DNA of 37,341 bases from JBBIJR01 sp037445875 (GTDB lineage: Bacteria; CLD3; SB21). Each line of letters starts with the position of its first letter. The first letter of the stretch is position 1. The notes beneath the pieces were generated by a model, which was not told the DNA's origin, did not search any database, and saw nothing but the letters and a program-made list of their open reading frames with translations. This document shows, piece by piece, positions 1-7,700 of this stretch. Made by a program: the position numbers and the translations under genes. The DNA is taken from NCBI GenBank assembly GCA_037445875.1, contig JBBIJR010000032.1, positions 1 to 37,341 of the forward strand, given 5' to 3'.

Positions 1-768
1 CTTCTCTTCATTGGTGTTGAGCAGATTGTGCTCGACGAGGATGCTGCGGGCCAGCCGGGCCGTTTCGACGCCGGAATCGATCAGCGCGATCTCGCGCCTC
101 ATCACGCGGTCCATCGTCGCATGGATCGTCGGCGCCAGCAGCGGATAATGCGTGCATCCCATCACCAGCGTGTCGATGCCCGTGCCTTCGAAATATTTCA
201 GGTACTCCTCACTGACCTCCGACGTAATACGGCGGTCCGTCCATCCCTCCTCGGCCAGCGGAACAAACAACGGACAGGCTTTGGAGAACACTTCGATATG
301 AGGGTCCATGCCGTGGATCGTTTTCGGGTACGTCAGACTGTTGACGGTGGTGTGCGTGCCAATCACTCCGATGCGCTTACTCACGGAGCGCTGGACGGCC
401 GCGGACGAACCGGGTTCGATGACGCCGACCACCGGAATGCGGAACATCCCGGCCACAAAATCGAGGGCGACGGAACTCGCGGTGTTGCACGCGATCACGA
501 TCATCTTAGCGTCGTGTTCGAGCAGAAAAAGGCAGCTCTGGAGCGTAAACGCCTTGATCGTTCGGTCGGATTTTGTTCCGTACGGCACACGGGCCGTGTC
601 GCCGAGATAGATAATCGGTTCGTACGGCAGCTGGCGCATGAGTTCTTTCACTACGGTCAGCCCGCCGATCCCGGAGTCGAACACGCCGATCGGCTTGCGG
701 TTGGCAGGATCCCGATCGTTCGAAGCACGCTGCACAGCGGGCGTCGGCTGATGGACGGAACGCATCAT
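1..768 (-). CDS. murI: Glutamate racemase MurI (3' end cut by window edge)
   Basis: Interconverts L- and D-glutamate in the cytoplasm, supplying D-Glu for the peptidoglycan stem peptide. The minus-strand frame is open from 768 to the left edge, giving 256 codons; the last residues and stop lie outside. Seen: the N-terminal FDSGIGG motif (residues 30-36), a catalytic-type cysteine in ACNTAS, and the second cysteine in GCTHYPLL near the C-terminus, which together mark the racemase family. The ATG at 768-766 overlaps the stop of the upstream response-regulator gene as ATGA, so translation is probably coupled. A second ATG follows immediately; the first 25 residues before KPIGVFDSG are a non-conserved extension. 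It is the last visible gene of the uvrB-comEC operon. Identity is very sure from the motifs. Confidence 0.96.
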   Translation of the reverse strand, partial: MMRSVHQPTPAVQRASNDRDPANRKPIGVFDSGIGGLTVVKELMRQLPYEPIIYLGDTARVPYGTKSDRTIKAFTLQSCLFLLEHDAKMIVIACNTASSVALDFVAGMFRIPVVGVIEPGSSAAVQRSVSKRIGVIGTHTTVNSLTYPKTIHGMDPHIEVFSKACPLFVPLAEEGWTDRRITSEVSEEYLKYFEGTGIDTLVMGCTHYPLLAPTIHATMDRVMRREIALIDSGVETARLARSILVEHNLLNTNEEK

Positions 769-2198
769 GATTGCTCTCTCACTTCCTGCACGTTGATGTC
801 CAATTCCTTGAGCTTCTGCTGGAGGTACTGCCGCTTCATGCCGAGCCGCGCGGCCGTCTGGCTGATGTTCCAGTCGTTGATCTTCATGGCGTCGAGGAGG
901 AACTCCCGCTCAAACGCCCGTACGACGCGCTGTTTGACGTCCTGAAAGGACACGTCCCCTTTTTCGAGCACCTCGCGTACGCCAACGGGTGTATAGCCGC
1001 TGCGGGAGACTTCCTGCGGCAGCAGGTCGGCGGTGATTTCTTCGCCCGAACTGAGCACCACGCAGCGCTCCACCACGTTGATCAGCTCCCGCACGTTGCC
1101 GGGCCAGTCGTATTCGACCATCCGTTTCATCGCGTCGGGGGAAAACCGGCTCACCGGGATTCCGTGCTTGAGGGCAAAGAGGTCGAGAAAGTATTTGGCC
1201 AGGGCCACCACGTCGCCGTTGCGCTGGCGAAGAGGTGGCAGATTGATCTCGACGACGTTGATGCGGTAATACAGGTCTTCGCGGAAGCGTCCCTCGCGGA
1301 TCTCTTTTTGCAGGTCCTTATGCGTGGCACTCAGAATGCGCACGTCCACCTCGATCGATTCCGTGCCGCCGACACGTTCGAACCGGCGTTCCTGGAGCAC
1401 CCGAAGCACTTTCGACTGTGTGTCCAGGGTCATGTCGCCGATCTCGTCCAGGAAGATCGTTCCCCGGTGCGCCAGTTCGAACCGGCCCTGCCGCGACGAT
1501 ACGGCGCCGGTGAACGCACCTTTTTCATAGCCGAACAATTCGCTCTCGATCAGCTCCCGGGGCAGCGCGGCGCAGTTGAGCGAGATAAACGGCTTTTCCT
1601 TTCGGCTGCTCAGATCGTGGATCGTTCGGGCGACCAGTTCCTTGCCCGTGCCGCTTTCGCCGCGGATCAACACGGTCACGTTATTCCTGCTGACCTTGTC
1701 CACGAGGTCGTACACCGTCTGCATGGCCCGGCTCTCCCCGACGAATTGGCCGAACCCCCGCCTCATCAGCAGTTCCTGCTTCAGCCGCACGTTCTCCCGA
1801 CTCAGCCGCACGTGGTCCGCCGCATGGGACACCATGGCTCGCAGTTCCTCGATGTCGTACGGTTTGGCAATATAATTGAACGCGCCGGACTTGATCGCTT
1901 CCACGGCGAGACGTTCCGACCCGTGGGCCGTGATGACGATCACCGGAGACTCGATCTTGCGTTCCCGGAGCGTGCGCAGGAACTCGATCCCGTTCATACC
2001 GGGCATCGTGACGTCCGTGATGATGACGTCGTATTCGTGGCTGTGGAGAAGCGTGGACGCGGAGACCGCGTCTTCGGCTTCGGTGAGACGGTAGCCTTCC
2101 GGCTTGAGCGCCTTGACCATGCCGTAGCGAGCGGCTTTCTCATCGTCCACGATCAGCACGCGGATCGGGTCCGGCGTCGTCGGGGTGGGTTCGCTCAT
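765..2198 (-). CDS. NtrC-family sigma-54-dependent response regulator
   Basis: A 477-residue cytoplasmic transcription activator. Domains in order: receiver (about 12-125) with phospho-acceptor D62 in TDVTMPG and conserved K112; sigma-54 AAA+ domain with Walker A GESGTGKE (180-187), the sigma-54 contact loop GAFTGA (227-232) and Walker B around IFLDEIGD (248-255); and a C-terminal Fis-type helix-turn-helix (about 440-475). When phosphorylated, such proteins form rings that remodel the RNA polymerase sigma-54 holoenzyme. Its start shares a base with the stop of the histidine kinase (both at 2198), so the two are almost certainly a cognate pair. The target genes cannot be read from the window. 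It resembles the PEP-CTERM/AtoC-like activators often paired with many-helix kinases, but no exact subfamily name is claimed. Confidence 0.95.
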   Translation of the reverse strand: MSEPTPTTPDPIRVLIVDDEKAARYGMVKALKPEGYRLTEAEDAVSASTLLHSHEYDVIITDVTMPGMNGIEFLRTLRERKIESPVIVITAHGSERLAVEAIKSGAFNYIAKPYDIEELRAMVSHAADHVRLSRENVRLKQELLMRRGFGQFVGESRAMQTVYDLVDKVSRNNVTVLIRGESGTGKELVARTIHDLSSRKEKPFISLNCAALPRELIESELFGYEKGAFTGAVSSRQGRFELAHRGTIFLDEIGDMTLDTQSKVLRVLQERRFERVGGTESIEVDVRILSATHKDLQKEIREGRFREDLYYRINVVEINLPPLRQRNGDVVALAKYFLDLFALKHGIPVSRFSPDAMKRMVEYDWPGNVRELINVVERCVVLSSGEEITADLLPQEVSRSGYTPVGVREVLEKGDVSFQDVKQRVVRAFEREFLLDAMKINDWNISQTAARLGMKRQYLQQKLKELDINVQEVREQS

Positions 2199-3949
2199 CA
2201 GAGTACGCCGTTTGTTAAGGGAATGTACACTTCAAAGGATGTACCGGAGGCTTCCCGACTGCGCACTACGAGCCGGCCGTGCAGGGATTCCACCTTGTTC
2301 TTGACGATGGAGAGGCCGAGTCCGGTGCCGAACGATTTTGTGGTGTAGAACGGTTTGAAGATCTCCGGAAGCCGCTCTAAAGGGATCCCCGAACCGCTGT
2401 CGGCGATCACGAACTTGATAAAATCCCGCGATTCCGGTTCCGGGCATCGGTCCGGCTGCGGCCGCTCGAGCCGCTCGATGCCCGAAGCGTGGAAAGGTTC
2501 CCTTCGCCACTCCGAGTACATTTCGATTCCGTCGTAAGGGAACCACCGATCGGACACCAGGACGGATTCCTGCTGGCTGGCATCAAAGGGGCACTGGGCA
2601 GCACTAACGTAACACCCGTGAATGTACAGTCTGCCGCCCGTTTCCATGGACTGAATGCCGTTAAGGATAAGATTAAAAATGATCTCTTTCAAGTCTCCCT
2701 GCCGCGACCTGACGAGCAGCGGCCGGTGAGCGTAATGGACGAACGGTTTCACGTTCTTGCTGCGCATCTCCTGCCGGAGGATCGTCAGGATGGTGTCCAC
2801 GATCCGGATGACGTCGATCTCATGCGCCTCGCTCTGGTCGGGACGCGCAAACTTGAGCAGTTGATCGACGACCGCCGAGAGCCGGTTGATCTCGTCGGAA
2901 ACGACCTCCAGATCCTGCAGTTCCGTGCGCGGACCGTGCGACCGCTTCTTTTCGTCGTGCATCGACTGCACGATGCTCTTGATCGAGCTCAGCGGATTTT
3001 TCACCTCGTGGGCGATGCTTGTGGCCAGGAGTCCCAGCGACGACAGTTTGTCAGCCTGGTACATCCTCGTCTCGAGTTCGATGCGGCGCTGCATGAGCTC
3101 GATGTTCTCGATGGCCAGCGCGATCTGACTCGAAAGCGTCAGCAGCAGTTCCTTTTCCTCGTAACTGAAATCCTCGTGCGTTTTCTTCTTGCCCAGCGCC
3201 AGCAGCCCGACGATCTCGTTCTCCAGCATGATCCCCACGTAGATCTGGTAGGGAATCTCCGCCGTGCGCATCAAAAAGATCGGCCGCTTCCGGGCCTCGT
3301 AGACCCCGTTGGACCCCAGCACGCTCGAAAGAACCCTGGGAAGGTCGATCTCCTTGATGTCGCCGAAGCGCTGCGTGATCGAAAACGTGTCGCCGTTTCC
3401 GGACACCTGCTTGGAAAGCAGAAACAGGGCGGCCTCCTCCACGTTGAGCGTCTCGCGGATCATCTGCTGCGTCGTGCGCGCCAGGTCCGCCACGTGTGCG
3501 GAATTGACGATGCGTTCACTCAGGCGCCGAATGACCGACTGGTACAAGTACCGCTGGTTGAGCGCGTAATACCCCGCCACTTTTCGAATGAAATACTTCA
3601 CCGGCTCGTACAATATGAAAATCAGCGAAGCCGCCAGAATCTCCAGCATCTCGATGTCCAGCTCCGGATTTTCCTCGCCCAGTTTACGGAGGCTCTTGAT
3701 GGACATGATGAAAATGACGAGGAACGCACCGGCCAGGGTGACCACGGTGAAGCGGCGGCGAGCCACGCTGGAAAAGAAGGGATACCGGAACAGAAGATAG
3801 ATCAGCACCGCGGTGGGAACGATGGCGGAGACGCGAATCAGATTCTTCATCGCCTTGTCCAGAATCACGTTGCCCGTTCCGCCGAAGAAATAGAAATACA
3901 CGAGCAGGCCGGCAATCAAGAGCACGCCATATTCTAAGTGTAGCTTCAC
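2198..3949 (-). CDS. Membrane sensor histidine kinase, C-terminal part (GAF-HisKA-HATPase)
   Basis: This 583-codon stretch has about four membrane helices (residues 7-22, 33-55, 66-83, 101-122), a GAF-like sensor (about 135-285), the HisKA dimerisation helix with phospho-acceptor H314 in IAHEVKNPL, and a HATPase with N box NLILNGIQ (426-433), G1 DSGSGIP (517-523) and G2 GTGLGLS (541-547). The GTG at 3949 is probably not the real start: the frame is open upstream into the run of Ns, and the membrane segment at 3963-4526 on the other side reads like its N-terminus. I infer one gene, 2198-4526, with about nine helices. About 50 extra residues, including three cysteines (446, 453, 502), lie between the N box and G1, where most HATPases have a short loop. 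Partner: the NtrC-type regulator directly downstream. Confidence 0.93.
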   Translation of the reverse strand: MKLHLEYGVLLIAGLLVYFYFFGGTGNVILDKAMKNLIRVSAIVPTAVLIYLLFRYPFFSSVARRRFTVVTLAGAFLVIFIMSIKSLRKLGEENPELDIEMLEILAASLIFILYEPVKYFIRKVAGYYALNQRYLYQSVIRRLSERIVNSAHVADLARTTQQMIRETLNVEEAALFLLSKQVSGNGDTFSITQRFGDIKEIDLPRVLSSVLGSNGVYEARKRPIFLMRTAEIPYQIYVGIMLENEIVGLLALGKKKTHEDFSYEEKELLLTLSSQIALAIENIELMQRRIELETRMYQADKLSSLGLLATSIAHEVKNPLSSIKSIVQSMHDEKKRSHGPRTELQDLEVVSDEINRLSAVVDQLLKFARPDQSEAHEIDVIRIVDTILTILRQEMRSKNVKPFVHYAHRPLLVRSRQGDLKEIIFNLILNGIQSMETGGRLYIHGCYVSAAQCPFDASQQESVLVSDRWFPYDGIEMYSEWRREPFHASGIERLERPQPDRCPEPESRDFIKFVIADSGSGIPLERLPEIFKPFYTTKSFGTGLGLSIVKNKVESLHGRLVVRSREASGTSFEVYIPLTNGVL

Positions 3950-3952
3950 GGT

Positions 3953-3962
3953 NNNNNNNNNN
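3953..3962. other. Assembly gap (10 Ns) inside the kinase gene
   Basis: Ten consecutive Ns. The two flanking minus-strand reading frames belong to the same kind of protein but are one base out of phase across exactly ten bases. They would join in frame if the true gap length were a multiple of three. Ten is therefore more likely a placeholder than a measured length. Confidence 0.99.
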
Positions 3963-4526
3963 CAGCACCTGCTCCACGATGAAGAATTTCCTCCACTTCT
4001 CGTTGCGGCTGAGCCGGCGCGTAAAAAACGACACGACCGTGGAAGTCATCAGGCAGACGATCAACCAGAATACAAACGCGGGAATGAAGCTCAGGTTTTC
4101 GGCCAGAATGCGCTGCCGCGCGTCCACGATCGTGTACCGCCCGAAGTACAGGATGACCCCCATGGGCAGGTAAAACAGCAGCGGCGCGATCTTCAACGAC
4201 CAACGCCCCCTGCCGTACTGCAGGAGGATGTAATCCAGAAAGGCAAAGTGCAGGTGCACGAGAAGCGGCGGCAGAAAGGCCACGACGATCAACGACCAGT
4301 AGTGGAGATCGGAATATATCTCCAGCGCGTCGCGGCCGAATACGCGGCGGATGAACAGGGAGAAGAACTGCAGTCCGCACCACACGGTAAGCACGACGAT
4401 CAGCGCCATGAACACATACTCGTGCAGCAACTTGTTCTGGCGTTTCGCCACCTCACCGAAGAGCACGGCGTACAGAATCATGCCGATGAAAAAACCCAGC
4501 AAGACGATCAGATCGTGTCCCGCCAT
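3963..4526 (-). CDS. Multi-helix membrane domain, probable N-terminus of the adjacent histidine kinase
   Basis: Starts at ATG 4526, four bases after the comEC stop, and stays open for 188 codons into the assembly gap. It encodes about five hydrophobic helices (near residues 5-20, 35-60, 75-98, 108-130, 145-170) and ends in a basic RRLSRNEKWRKFF stretch. No stop is reached before the Ns. Many-helix N-terminal sensor domains followed by GAF-HisKA-HATPase are known in PrsK-like and 7TM-type kinases, which fits a single gene spanning the gap. A longer reading from 4589 overlaps comEC and lacks support. The ligand is unknown. The alternative, a separate small membrane protein ending inside the gap, would need an unusually short spacer. 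Confidence 0.8.
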
Positions 4527-4530
4527 ACCG

Positions 4531-6930
4531 TCAATGCACCCGGTAAATGGAATCTCCGTTTGCGGCAAACACGGCCGCGCCGGCTTCATCCGTCCGGACC
4601 ACCTCGGCGCCCGCTCGTTGGAAACTGAGAACGACCTGAGGGGACGGATGATTGAACTTATTGAAACGGCCCACCGAAATCACGGCATATCGGGGCTGTG
4701 TCGCGGCCACCAGTTCTCCCGGTGTGCCGTTCCAGGACCCGTGGTGGGCCACCTTGACGAGGTCGCAGCGCAGGAACGGGCCATACTTTCGGAGGTCCGG
4801 CCATGTTTCCAGTTCCGCATCGCCCAGTAGCAGTACACCCACCGTCCGGAATTGCAGCTTAACCACCAACGAACTGTTGTTCGTGTTCCTGGGTGCATCA
4901 CCGGAGTCCGAGACGAACGCCTCCGTCGGATGCAAAAAATATAACGCCGTTTCGCCGTCAATAGCAAGGACGTCACCGGCTCGCATCCGGCGGTACGGGA
5001 CACCGGACTTTCGAGTGCCCTCGAGCACATCGCGATATATATCCGACCGGTAGAACTGGCCGGGGTCGAGGACTGCGCCCACTTCGAAGTGGCGAAGAAG
5101 ATAGTCGACTCCCCCCATGTGGTCGTCGTGCGGATGGGAGATCACGATCCAGTCGATACGCGAGATGCCCTGTTTCCTCAGAAAGGGCGCCACGATCTGC
5201 TCGCCGGAATCGTACTGTTCGTCCCGGTCACCCGCATCCACGATCATCACCCGCTCGTCCGGAAAGCGAATGAACGCACAGTCACCCTGTCCCACATCCA
5301 GAAAATAGACCCGCAACCCGTCCTGCGGCCGGAGCGCATGCCACCACACGGCGATCGCCGTAAGCACCGCGCCGGCCAACAGACCGTACCGCCGCACGTT
5401 CGTCCGTTCCCACAACAGCACGTACGCCACGAGCAGATAGAAGAAGACCATGCTCCAGACCCCCATGCGGTAGTATTCGACATACGCAAGCGGCAGTTGC
5501 GCCGCCCATTGAGCGATCAGCACCATGAACCGGACGACGTATTCGTTCACATTCGAGTAAACCTGGGCCAGCGTCGGCGACCAGGCCTCGGCCACACTCG
5601 AGAAAAAGCCAAGCCCCATAACGGCGCTGGACAAGGGGACGATCAGTACATTGGCCGCGAGCGCGACCACCGGAATCTTGTAGAAGTAGTACGCCGTGAA
5701 CGGCACCGTCCCGATCTGGGCCGCCACGGACACGAGCAACAGGGCCACGGTCTTGTCGACCAGTGTTACCGGTCCCTGGCGGAGCACGCCGAACCTGCGT
5801 ACGCCCCGCTCCAGACGCGGGTAGATCACCACGATGGACAACACGGCGGCAAACGACAACTGCAGCCCGATGTCGAACAGCGCGAGCGGATCGAGAAAAA
5901 GAATGATCAACAGTGCGACGAAGAGACTGTTGATGACATTGCGGCGCCTCTGGAGCAGCGTTCCGACCAGTACGACGCCGGTCATGATCGATGCCCGAAC
6001 GATGGAGGGCGCCAGATCGCCGATCATCGTGTAGAGGGCCAGGCAGCCCAGGGTCAACCAGACTCTGGCCGCATACGGGACGCGGACGAAGCTGAACAAC
6101 CCCATCAGCAGGACGCTGATGAACACGACGTGCAGCCCGCTGAGCGAGAGGATGTGGATCGTGCCCGTCAGGGAGAACGCATCGATGACTTCCTGCGGAA
6201 TCTCGCTGCGTTCGCCGACCAGGAGGCCTATCACGATCGAAGCCGCCAGAGGGGACAGCGTTCGATGCGCCACGTTCATGATGTGGTGCTTGACCGGCAG
6301 TACGACATCGCGGAACCAGGCCAGGCCGTCGAAGGTTCCATAGCGGGTGATGAACGAGGGCTCGCGGACATGGACGGTGCCGTAGATGCCGCGGTACGAG
6401 AGGTAGCGCGCAAAATCGAATTCCCCCGGATTGCGTTCCCCTCGCGGCGCCCGGAGCGCACCTCGGACCGCGATCCGTTCCCCATACCGCACGTCGGTCC
6501 GGTAGGAGGTTCTCACCTGCACGCGCCCGGCCGACGGAACAGCGAGATGGCGAGACAGCAGGATCGAATCGACCTCCAACGTCCACCGGCATTTGGCACC
6601 GTCGTCTTCCGGATCGTCGATCACCGACCCGATCAGTTCCACCTGCCTGCCCAGGTCCAGAAACCTCGATACGTGCGTGGCCTCAGCGGGAGACATCGGA
6701 TAACGAGCCGCGGCTGCGCCCAGGAGACCCACCAGCGCCAGAGCTGCCGCGAGCAGCGGACGGCGCGCGCGGGACCAGACTGCGGCCCCAACGAACCCAC
6801 AGGACCCGAGTGCGAGTACAAGCGCATCGGCGGCATCGATGATGGCTCGCGCCGGTGTGAAGTGGATCACGGCCACGAACGCGGCGAACAACACGGAAAT
6901 CCTGACGGCTGGATACTTCCCCCCTGTCAT
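4531..6930 (-). CDS. comEC: ComEC/Rec2-type DNA uptake channel with MBL nuclease-like domain
   Basis: Predicted inner-membrane channel that takes single-stranded DNA into the cytoplasm during natural transformation. From ATG 6930 it has 799 residues: N-terminal helices and a DUF4131-like soluble region (about 75-200), the polytopic competence core (about 205-530), then a C-terminal metallo-beta-lactamase domain that begins at DVGQGDC. That domain has the metal-binding HPHDDH (599-604), LLLGDAE, VAHHGS and NKFNHPSP motifs. The start at 6930 is preferred over 6978 because GGGGAG lies just before it and the upstream gene's stop lies 14 bases away. Full-length three-part architecture suggests a working protein; no other competence genes are visible. 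The two-component system directly downstream could be linked to competence, but that is inference. Confidence 0.95.
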   Translation of the reverse strand: MTGGKYPAVRISVLFAAFVAVIHFTPARAIIDAADALVLALGSCGFVGAAVWSRARRPLLAAALALVGLLGAAAARYPMSPAEATHVSRFLDLGRQVELIGSVIDDPEDDGAKCRWTLEVDSILLSRHLAVPSAGRVQVRTSYRTDVRYGERIAVRGALRAPRGERNPGEFDFARYLSYRGIYGTVHVREPSFITRYGTFDGLAWFRDVVLPVKHHIMNVAHRTLSPLAASIVIGLLVGERSEIPQEVIDAFSLTGTIHILSLSGLHVVFISVLLMGLFSFVRVPYAARVWLTLGCLALYTMIGDLAPSIVRASIMTGVVLVGTLLQRRRNVINSLFVALLIILFLDPLALFDIGLQLSFAAVLSIVVIYPRLERGVRRFGVLRQGPVTLVDKTVALLLVSVAAQIGTVPFTAYYFYKIPVVALAANVLIVPLSSAVMGLGFFSSVAEAWSPTLAQVYSNVNEYVVRFMVLIAQWAAQLPLAYVEYYRMGVWSMVFFYLLVAYVLLWERTNVRRYGLLAGAVLTAIAVWWHALRPQDGLRVYFLDVGQGDCAFIRFPDERVMIVDAGDRDEQYDSGEQIVAPFLRKQGISRIDWIVISHPHDDHMGGVDYLLRHFEVGAVLDPGQFYRSDIYRDVLEGTRKSGVPYRRMRAGDVLAIDGETALYFLHPTEAFVSDSGDAPRNTNNSSLVVKLQFRTVGVLLLGDAELETWPDLRKYGPFLRCDLVKVAHHGSWNGTPGELVAATQPRYAVISVGRFNKFNHPSPQVVLSFQRAGAEVVRTDEAGAAVFAANGDSIYRVH

Positions 6931-6944
6931 GGTTTCTCCCCGGC

Positions 6945-7700
6945 TTAGAGCCGCCCGATCTCCTTTTGTTGGAGCCATCCGATCTTACCGTCGGACAGGC
7001 GAATCTCCAACCACTCGCCCAGATAGGAACGGATCTCGACCCTGGCTCCTTCGTGCAGAACGAACGCACTGGCCCCGTTGGCATCGGGTTCGTTCTTCAC
7101 GTCCACGACTTTTTCCAACACAATACCTTCCGGCTTGAACGTATCGATCAAGACATCCGCGGCCATCAGCGCGGTGCACAGGAGGAAAATACCCAGCGAG
7201 AGCCGGCGGACGGCCTTCAGCCAGATCGCCTCCCCGTGCAGAACCGTTCGCACCAGCAGGAGCACGCACAACCACCCGTACCATCCGATCAGAGCAAACG
7301 TAGCCAGTAAGGAAAAAGGGAAACGGGCCAATATCCCCCGGGCGAATTGCCCCGCGGCGTACTGCGGCATCTCGAGAATCTTGTCCTTCAGCTGCAATCG
7401 GGTCAGGTGGAGATTGTACGTAATGTCCTCGTCCCACGGATCGAGACGGGCGGCCTTTTCATAATAGTACACCGCGTGTCCCAGCGATTTCAATCGATAG
7501 GATGCATTGGCCGCGTTGAAATACAAAGCCGCCGATTCGTAACCGCCGTCCATGATCTGTCGATAGACCTGTATGGCCTCACTGTATTTTTTGCCGGCGT
7601 ACAGCGAATTGGCATAGGTCAGCAGGCTGTCCGGTGGCCGTTCTTCAGCATACACCATCGGGCCCGCCAGAAGGATCCACGCCATCAACACTTGCTTCAT
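6945..7700 (-). CDS. BatE-like TPR/SH3 membrane protein
   Basis: 251 residues. Signal peptide (about 1-18, ending near VYA-EER), TPR-like helices (about 25-110; one repeat reads YFNAANASYRLKSLGHAVYYYEKAARLDP), two membrane helices (about 135-160 and 172-192), and a C-terminal bacterial SH3 domain (about 195-251) ending in GKIGWLQQKEIGRL. TPR-2TM-SH3 is the BatE layout. Bat proteins are associated with stress tolerance and envelope integrity in Bacteroidota, Leptospira and relatives, although their biochemical role is unsettled. The ATG at 7700 overlaps the batD stop as TGATG; the longer reading from 7805 would run deep into batD. The batD neighbour strengthens the call. Confidence 0.82.
   Translation of the reverse strand: MKQVLMAWILLAGPMVYAEERPPDSLLTYANSLYAGKKYSEAIQVYRQIMDGGYESAALYFNAANASYRLKSLGHAVYYYEKAARLDPWDEDITYNLHLTRLQLKDKILEMPQYAAGQFARGILARFPFSLLATFALIGWYGWLCVLLLVRTVLHGEAIWLKAVRRLSLGIFLLCTALMAADVLIDTFKPEGIVLEKVVDVKNEPDANGASAFVLHEGARVEIRSYLGEWLEIRLSDGKIGWLQQKEIGRL

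Noticed and set aside
771..2348. Long plus-strand open frame opposite the response regulator
   Set aside because: It is a mirror of the strongly supported minus-strand NtrC gene. The composition (many His/Arg/Asp) is typical of an antisense shadow in GC-rich DNA.
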